A stretch of 64,000 nt of DNA from the NCBI RefSeq assembly GCF_047238265.1, contig NZ_JBDFMM010000001.1, forward strand, positions 3,410,001-3,474,000. Direction: 5' to 3'. The notes beneath the pieces were generated by a model that was given only the letters and a program-made list of their open reading frames with translations, made no database searches and was not told the DNA's origin. The stretch is from Paenibacillus_F sp047238265. GTDB lineage: Bacteria; Bacillota; Bacilli; Paenibacillales; NBRC-103111. Shown one piece after another: positions 59,700-64,000 of the stretch. Both the position numbers and the translations under genes were made by a program. Position 1 is the first letter of the stretch. Every line of letters begins with the position of its first letter.

Positions 59700-60635
59700 C
59701 TATGGAGTTAAGTTCTTGCCCTCCGCCGGAAAAACTAGTTTCTCATTCTGTGAACCAAAAACTGAGCTGGTTGCTTCTATGAAAGATAACATGATTGGTG
59801 AAAGCCACTTGTCTTTATGCCACAACATCTGTGTATATACCTGCAAGTCCGGAATTTGCCATGGGAGGACAACAAGTTCTCCGCGTTCAACTTCGGATTC
59901 CGCGACGATCTCAGGAAGAAAGGCAATACCGATTCCTGAAATTGCACATTGTTTAATGGCTTCAGCACTTTGAAACTCTAAATATGTAAGGCTATCAATG
60001 CCCTCTTTCTCAAATGATCGATCAAACATAGTTCGATAAGGACAACCCTTTTCATTCGTCAGGAATACTTCTCCGTGAAAATCTTCCAACTGAAGCACAG
60101 TTCGTTTGGCGAGCGGGTGATCCGGAGCAGCTAGCAATCGGAAATGTTCTTCCAGCAAAGGTTCCACGGAAAGTCCACTTGAGCGAATGGGTTCATCCAA
60201 CATATAAACAATATCCGTGGTTCCCTCAAAGAGCGTTTGCTTGAGCTCTTGATTCGGAACTGAACGGAAGATTAGACGAACTCCCGGATGCTGCGAACGA
60301 AAGCGTTGGAAGACAGGCGGAAGCCGGTAGGAGCAAATAACCTCATTCGCACTTATCGTTAAGGTATCATTGAGTTTTTCATTATCATGGACAGCGCTGC
60401 GGGCTTCGTCCATTTTTTCAAGAACGCCTCGGGCGTGTGTTAAAAAGCGTTTACCCGCAGTTGTGAGCGCGAGTTGCTTGCCCAACCGGTCAAAGAGGCG
60501 AACACCTAGCTCATCTTCCAATGCTTTAATTTGCATCGTGACGTTGGAAGGAACGTAGCTCAGCACCTCTGCTGCCCGCGTGAAATTCAATGTTGCTGCA
60601 ACCGTACAAAACGTATTCAGTTGACGTAATTCCAT
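59700..60635 (-). CDS. LysR-family transcriptional regulator
   Basis: The 311-residue protein starts MELRQLNTFCTVAATLNFTRAAE, the canonical LysR helix-turn-helix. SYVPSNVTMQIKALEDELGVRLF is next, then a periplasmic-binding-like co-inducer domain (about 90-300, with QLEDFHGEVFLTNEKGCPYR). It is divergent from the hydrolase gene, with about 145 bases between them, the usual arrangement for a LysR activator and its target. ATG 60635 has GGGGA about nine bases upstream. Confidence 0.94.
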   Translation of the reverse strand: MELRQLNTFCTVAATLNFTRAAEVLSYVPSNVTMQIKALEDELGVRLFDRLGKQLALTTAGKRFLTHARGVLEKMDEARSAVHDNEKLNDTLTISANEVICSYRLPPVFQRFRSQHPGVRLIFRSVPNQELKQTLFEGTTDIVYMLDEPIRSSGLSVEPLLEEHFRLLAAPDHPLAKRTVLQLEDFHGEVFLTNEKGCPYRTMFDRSFEKEGIDSLTYLEFQSAEAIKQCAISGIGIAFLPEIVAESEVERGELVVLPWQIPDLQVYTQMLWHKDKWLSPIMLSFIEATSSVFGSQNEKLVFPAEGKNLTP

Positions 60636-60779
60636 CCGGTGCTTCCCCTTCATCTATCAAATTTATTGAAAGCTATCTTGAATTCTATTCACTTTTATTG
60701 AGAGTATCACGGCTCTATACTGAGCACAAGAGATCACAGTTAACATGTGGTTTTTCATTTTGAAGGGAGCGACTATACG

Positions 60780-61799
60780 ATGGACTATGAAATTTTTAAT
60801 TTGGGTGATGTACTCTTACAATCAGGAGTAAAGTTACCAAATGCTTTTCTTGCTTATAAAACATACGGAAAATTAAATGAACAGAAGGATAATGTTATTG
60901 TCTATCCAACGGCTTTTGGGGATCATCATGTTCAGAATGAATGGCTCATTGGCAGCGGGATGGCACTCGATCCAGAGAAATATTTTATTATCGTGCCCAA
61001 TTTGCTGGGCAATGGGCTATCTTCCTCTCCCAGTAACACGCCTCCTCCATTTGATCGGGCTAGCTTTCCGCAGGTAACCATCTATGATAACGTTCGATTC
61101 CAGCACCAACTGCTGACCGAAAAATTCGGTATTCAAAAGATTGCTCTCGTCGTCGGGTGGTCGATGGGCGGCATTCAGGCATTTCAATGGGGGGCAAGTT
61201 ACCCGGAGATGGTCGAACGAATCGCACCTTTCGGAGGCATCGCCAAACCTTGGCCTCACACATTTGTAGTGCTGGAAGGTGTAAAAGCCTCACTGCTATC
61301 AGCAGTCGGCTTCGACTCAAGTAAATTAAACCTGCTAAGTTCTACAGACATGCGTGCCGTTGGTCGGGTGTATGCGGGATGGGGACTATCACATGCGTTT
61401 TATAGAGAAGAGCTTTACCGTGAGATGGGATTTGACACATTGGAGGATTTTGTAGCCGGTGTCTGGGAAGATAGCTTTATGAATATGGATCCTCATAATG
61501 TTCTGGCAATGTTATGGACAGGCCAACATGCAGATATCAGTGCAAACCCCTCCTATAACGGAGACTTCGATAAAGCACTTCAGAGCATAAAAGCTCTTGC
61601 CTGTATCATGCCGGGAAGCACGGATCTCTTCTGCACAGCGGACGATAATGAATACGAAGCTAAGCGTATACCTCATGCGGTCTTGAAACCCATCCAATCG
61701 ATCTGGGGCCATTTTGCCGGACGTGGAATCAACAATGCCGATAATCAATTTATTGATGACAATCTAAAACACTTGTTGTCACTTAGCACTAAAGAATAG
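60780..61799 (+). CDS. Alpha/beta-hydrolase of the homoserine acetyltransferase (MetX) superfamily
   Basis: The 339-residue protein has a DYEIFNLGDVLLQSG start, SerXaa nucleophile elbow GWSMGG with Ser128, acid near TDLFCTADD (about 286), and His in SIWGHFAGRG (about 311). The opening ...NAFLAYKTYGKLN is typical of the MetX-like family, but many members are not true acetyltransferases. No methionine gene is adjacent. GAAGGGAGC precedes ATG 60780. It is likely activated by the divergent LysR regulator. The base composition of the pair is lower in GC than the surroundings. Confidence 0.88.
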   Translation: MDYEIFNLGDVLLQSGVKLPNAFLAYKTYGKLNEQKDNVIVYPTAFGDHHVQNEWLIGSGMALDPEKYFIIVPNLLGNGLSSSPSNTPPPFDRASFPQVTIYDNVRFQHQLLTEKFGIQKIALVVGWSMGGIQAFQWGASYPEMVERIAPFGGIAKPWPHTFVVLEGVKASLLSAVGFDSSKLNLLSSTDMRAVGRVYAGWGLSHAFYREELYREMGFDTLEDFVAGVWEDSFMNMDPHNVLAMLWTGQHADISANPSYNGDFDKALQSIKALACIMPGSTDLFCTADDNEYEAKRIPHAVLKPIQSIWGHFAGRGINNADNQFIDDNLKHLLSLSTKE

Positions 61800-61898
61800 A
61801 TCGTCACTTGCATTGGATGTCTGTCAAGCCTGGCAAGATTCCCTGTTCTTTAGCCCGGTTCTATTTCTCATGAATTCATAACCTAACCGATCGGATTT

Positions 61899-61934
61899 GA
61901 GGTCACCGGAACTTACTGGTTCGACCTCTTTTTT
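61899..61934 (+). terminator. Terminator of the hydrolase gene
   Basis: A GAGGTCACC/GGTTCGACCTC stem is followed by TTTTTT on the plus strand. Confidence 0.75.
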
Positions 61935-62024
61935 CTGCGATCGTACTTCCTTTAACAAATTCAGTGAACTCTGAAGACTGCAGTACGTCTTTAATCTTAA
62001 CTAAGAAAACACTTTATTTTTAGT

Positions 62025-62240
62025 CTAGAGCTTTATTTTCTTCTGCTTGCAAAAAAGACCGCAAGCCCAAAGGCTTACGGTCTTTTTTGCAAATACAAGG
62101 CTGGCTGCGCGGCTTCCGGTTGCATCGGAATAACGCTGTCTCAGCCTGTCTCTTGCAGGTGCCCGTAGAGGCCAATGAACAATGAACGGGATATTCAAGT
62201 GCGACTTGGCAGCACTTCTTGTCTGAATGATATGCGTCAT
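62025..62240 (-). CDS. Doubtful small ORF, 71 aa
   Basis: GGAGG lies ten bases before ATG and the frame begins MTHIIQTRSAAKSH. It follows the fibre-like gene on the same strand. However, its C-terminus reads through the strong terminator hairpin at 62049-62090, which a real gene rarely does. A shorter product after a frameshift is possible. Confidence 0.25.
   Translation of the reverse strand: MTHIIQTRSAAKSHLNIPFIVHWPLRAPARDRLRQRYSDATGSRAASLVFAKKTVSLWACGLFCKQKKIKL
62049..62090. terminator. Strong bidirectional terminator
   Basis: GCAAAAAAGACCGCAAGCC/GGCTTACGGTCTTTTTTGC is a 19-base near-perfect stem with a four-base loop. Confidence 0.9.
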
Positions 62241-62308
62241 GTCCGATTGGCCTCCTTTCTGAATAAGATAGTTCCTTTATTGCGGGCTTCAGGAAATACT
62301 CATCAACC

Positions 62309-63787
62309 CTAACCTTCATTGTTGCCGAGCGGAATCCAGTACAGCGAAACGGTCGGGTTTTTGTCATTTCCGCTGTACTGATTAACCAAGATTTGCCATC
62401 TATATCCTTGCGGCACAGGCATCGTAATGCTGTTCGGACTATACCAATTGACCGTTGTCCAACTGGAGTTGTATGCGGTCGCCAAGCCTCCCGTTACTGA
62501 CATTCCATATACAATCTTCCCTCCTATTATGGCCTGCAAAGTAACGTTGCAAGTCGAAATCGTCGAGGAAATATCCCCTCCCGGAGGGGTGATGGTCGCT
62601 ATGGCATAGCCGTCTGTATGAGCCATATAGATAACGCTGTTGTCACTCGACAGAGACATAGGAACGCCGAATATATTGCTGCCGCCCCTCAAGCCGAGCA
62701 GGCCTGAAACGACGACGGACTGAAATGCCGCCGTATTGGTCGCCGACAGTGTTCCGTTTATAGACGTAGCACCGAGCAGGGCATTCCCGTTGCTTTGGAT
62801 ATCCCCCTCTACGTTCAAGGGGCCGTACAGATGCGCGGGACCCGTCATAGTCAAATTGCCGATCACGTCTATTTGGCCTTCCAAGCTGGCTCCCCCGCTG
62901 GCGGTAAACTTGCCTTGAGTTGACATTTCCCCTGTCGATTCCACTAATGCACCCGATACTGTACCGGCTGCCGTAACGGAATGAGGGGTTGAATCTTCAT
63001 TCGAAATGACAACGGTGACGCTATCGTAAATATACTGCGTTTCGGCTCGGAGATCGGTTTGGCTGGCAGCCAGAATGAAGGTCGTCGTCTTCGCGAGTCC
63101 CGAAGACAGCTTGAAGGAATTATCCGTACCGGTATAAAGCGGACCCGAGCCCGCGGCCTCAAAGATTTGGAATTCGGCTCCGTTGCTTTCCCAGCTTAGC
63201 CGGATCGGCTGACCGTTCGTAAAAACGCCCGCCGGAGAGGCTCCTCCGTCAGCTGCGCTTGCCGTGAAGTTGCGCGCAAACAACAGAGCCGCGCCAACCG
63301 AAACCCCGAATGTCATCGACCGCAAAATGTAGGGCTGGCTCGAATCGTTTGTCGACATTTCGGTCAGGCCGAGACTTCCGATCCATCCCGGCTGCTGCGT
63401 CAATTGCTGTATCCCTACGGTCAGATTGACCGGACTGGTAAACAAATAGAACTCCGGCGATTTGCACATAAATTTAACTTGCACATAGCTGAGACGGGGA
63501 TTAAGCCCTACCTGACTGCCCGGAACCTCATTCCCCACATGCGTCTGCCAATTGCTGCTGTCGGTGGAAGCGACGAATTGATCTGTCCGGCTGACAATGC
63601 CGGATGGAATATAAATATCTATTTCTTTGCAATAAACGCTCGCTGCGGCGGGAGATACCGTCACCGTAATCGTACCGTAAGAATTGTAGGTCGGCGTGCT
63701 CGCCGACAGCGGCGCCGGGTCGGTCATAATCGTATAGGTCAGCAATACCGGAGCGTCCGTGACTGCTCCATATTCATTTTCGTTCAT
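62309..63787 (-). CDS. Large surface- or fibre-like protein: Ig-like and beta-helix regions, family not recognised
   Basis: The 492-residue protein has no signal peptide. Residues about 1-170 are beta-type (TYTIMTDPAPLSAS, VTVSPAAASVYCKEIDIYIPSG). An Ig-like module follows at about 190-285 (IRLSWESNGAEFQIFE, TTTFILAAS). Residues about 290-385 form a short-period repeat (STQGKFTASGGASLEG, NLTMTGPAHLYGPLNV, GDIQSNGNALLGATSING) as in parallel beta-helices and bactofilins. The C-terminus (about 390-492) is a compact beta domain ending YWIPLGNNEG. It overlaps the upstream partial gene by 14 bases. A tail-fibre, exosporium or toxin-associated role is possible but not shown. Confidence 0.6.
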   Translation of the reverse strand: MNENEYGAVTDAPVLLTYTIMTDPAPLSASTPTYNSYGTITVTVSPAAASVYCKEIDIYIPSGIVSRTDQFVASTDSSNWQTHVGNEVPGSQVGLNPRLSYVQVKFMCKSPEFYLFTSPVNLTVGIQQLTQQPGWIGSLGLTEMSTNDSSQPYILRSMTFGVSVGAALLFARNFTASAADGGASPAGVFTNGQPIRLSWESNGAEFQIFEAAGSGPLYTGTDNSFKLSSGLAKTTTFILAASQTDLRAETQYIYDSVTVVISNEDSTPHSVTAAGTVSGALVESTGEMSTQGKFTASGGASLEGQIDVIGNLTMTGPAHLYGPLNVEGDIQSNGNALLGATSINGTLSATNTAAFQSVVVSGLLGLRGGSNIFGVPMSLSSDNSVIYMAHTDGYAIATITPPGGDISSTISTCNVTLQAIIGGKIVYGMSVTGGLATAYNSSWTTVNWYSPNSITMPVPQGYRWQILVNQYSGNDKNPTVSLYWIPLGNNEG

Positions 63788-64000
63788 GCTTCTCTTCCTC
63801 CTTTTTCAATTGAACGACCATCTGTCCTTCTCTCAAGGAGCGATCGCTGCCGTCTATAACCGCTCTCCCATCCGTATCTGTCACTGCAAGCCTCTGTATC
63901 GTTATCTCGTCCGCCGCCGCAAGCTCCATCCAGGTCCACGAATTCCCCCGTTCTACCGGAACCGGAATCTTGACGGCGCTGGCGGGCATTGACGGAGCCG
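63774..64000 (-). CDS. Partial upstream gene, C-terminal 70 or more residues
   Basis: The reading frame reaches the right edge without a stop, so the N-terminus may lie outside. The visible part is beta-type (WTWMELAAADEITIQRLAVTDTDGRAV) with a highly charged end QLKKEEEKHERK. An internal ATG at 63989 lacks a ribosome site. Its stop lies inside the next gene's start, showing translational coupling with the fibre-like protein. No family assigned. Confidence 0.55.
   Translation of the reverse strand, partial: APSMPASAVKIPVPVERGNSWTWMELAAADEITIQRLAVTDTDGRAVIDGSDRSLREGQMVVQLKKEEEKHERK

Larger units (their letters stand above)
61800..62308. other. Gap between the hydrolase and the fibre-like gene
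   Basis: The gap holds two terminators (61899-61934 and 62049-62090) and a doubtful small ORF on the reverse strand with a good GGAGG site (62025-62240). I see nothing else. Confidence 0.6.

Noticed and set aside
1..64000. CRISPR arrays, tRNA/rRNA genes, IS elements, prophage
   Set aside because: I saw no spaced direct repeats, no tRNA-like cloverleaf or rRNA, no transposase or integrase; the right-edge protein alone does not prove a phage.

Overview
The window looks like chromosomal DNA of an endospore-forming Firmicute close to Paenibacillus. This is inferred from two complete spore-germination receptor operons with sigma-G-like promoters, two S-layer-homology (SLH) proteins, Bacillales families such as YqkE, the YwaF-like membrane family, CwlK-type endopeptidase and MpsC, GC-rich codon use, TTG/GTG/CTG starts behind strong AGGAGG sites, and many strong intrinsic terminators. 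I found no rRNA, tRNA, CRISPR array, transposase or integrase.

Layout. 1-3.2 kb: wall-associated genes (CwlK-like M15 peptidase cut by the left edge, SLH-GH18 protein) and a zinc-ribbon/NDT-like orphan. 3.4-8.6 kb: small conserved genes, a YwaF-like membrane protein, an HEIGH metallopeptidase-like protein, a hotdog thioesterase, a receiver protein and a tandem MpsC protein. 8.9-12 kb: a CUT1 sugar ABC transporter without its own ATPase. 12.3-14.4 kb: MerR-thioredoxin operon, ArsR regulator, YqkE. 14.7-18.5 kb: germination receptor operon 1 (A-B-C). 18.6-21.9 kb: a two-component system and a lipoprotein with a Met/His-rich tail. 22.2-28 kb: response regulator, kinase, two lipoproteins and an SLH protein, apparently one operon. 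28.7-31.9 kb: a class-II UvrA paralog and an AT-rich DHFR-like gene that share a near-identical palindromic operator. 32-37 kb: nitroreductase, TipAL-type MerR, and a SWIM/SNF2 helicase split by a frameshift. 37.4-44.6 kb: CopA copper ATPase, YCF48-like lipoprotein, AAA ATPase, zinc alcohol dehydrogenase, thin [2Fe-2S] ferredoxin. 44.7-47.7 kb: VOC protein, small membrane proteins, half-size MFS protein and FAD oxidase. 48-51.3 kb: fabF divergent from an XRE-MmyB regulator, then a FlaR-like P-loop kinase. 51.5-55.7 kb: germination receptor operon 2 (A-C-D-B). 55.8-61.8 kb: glucosaminidase-amidase autolysin, nitroreductase, Bcr/CflA exporter, and a LysR/alpha-beta-hydrolase pair. 62.3-64 kb: an unrecognised Ig/beta-helix-like surface or fibre protein and a partial upstream gene.

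The main themes are spore germination, wall remodelling, envelope signalling and metal/drug stress. At least three genes (SNF2 helicase, SLH protein, MFS protein), and possibly a fourth, carry single-base frameshifts with both halves well preserved. This suggests either sequencing errors or very recent lesions. I saw no single obviously new multi-gene system. The best candidates for undescribed biology are the shared UvrA2/DHFR operator, the Met/His-rich two-component module, a possible structured RNA near 22.03-22.12 kb, and the right-edge fibre-like protein.
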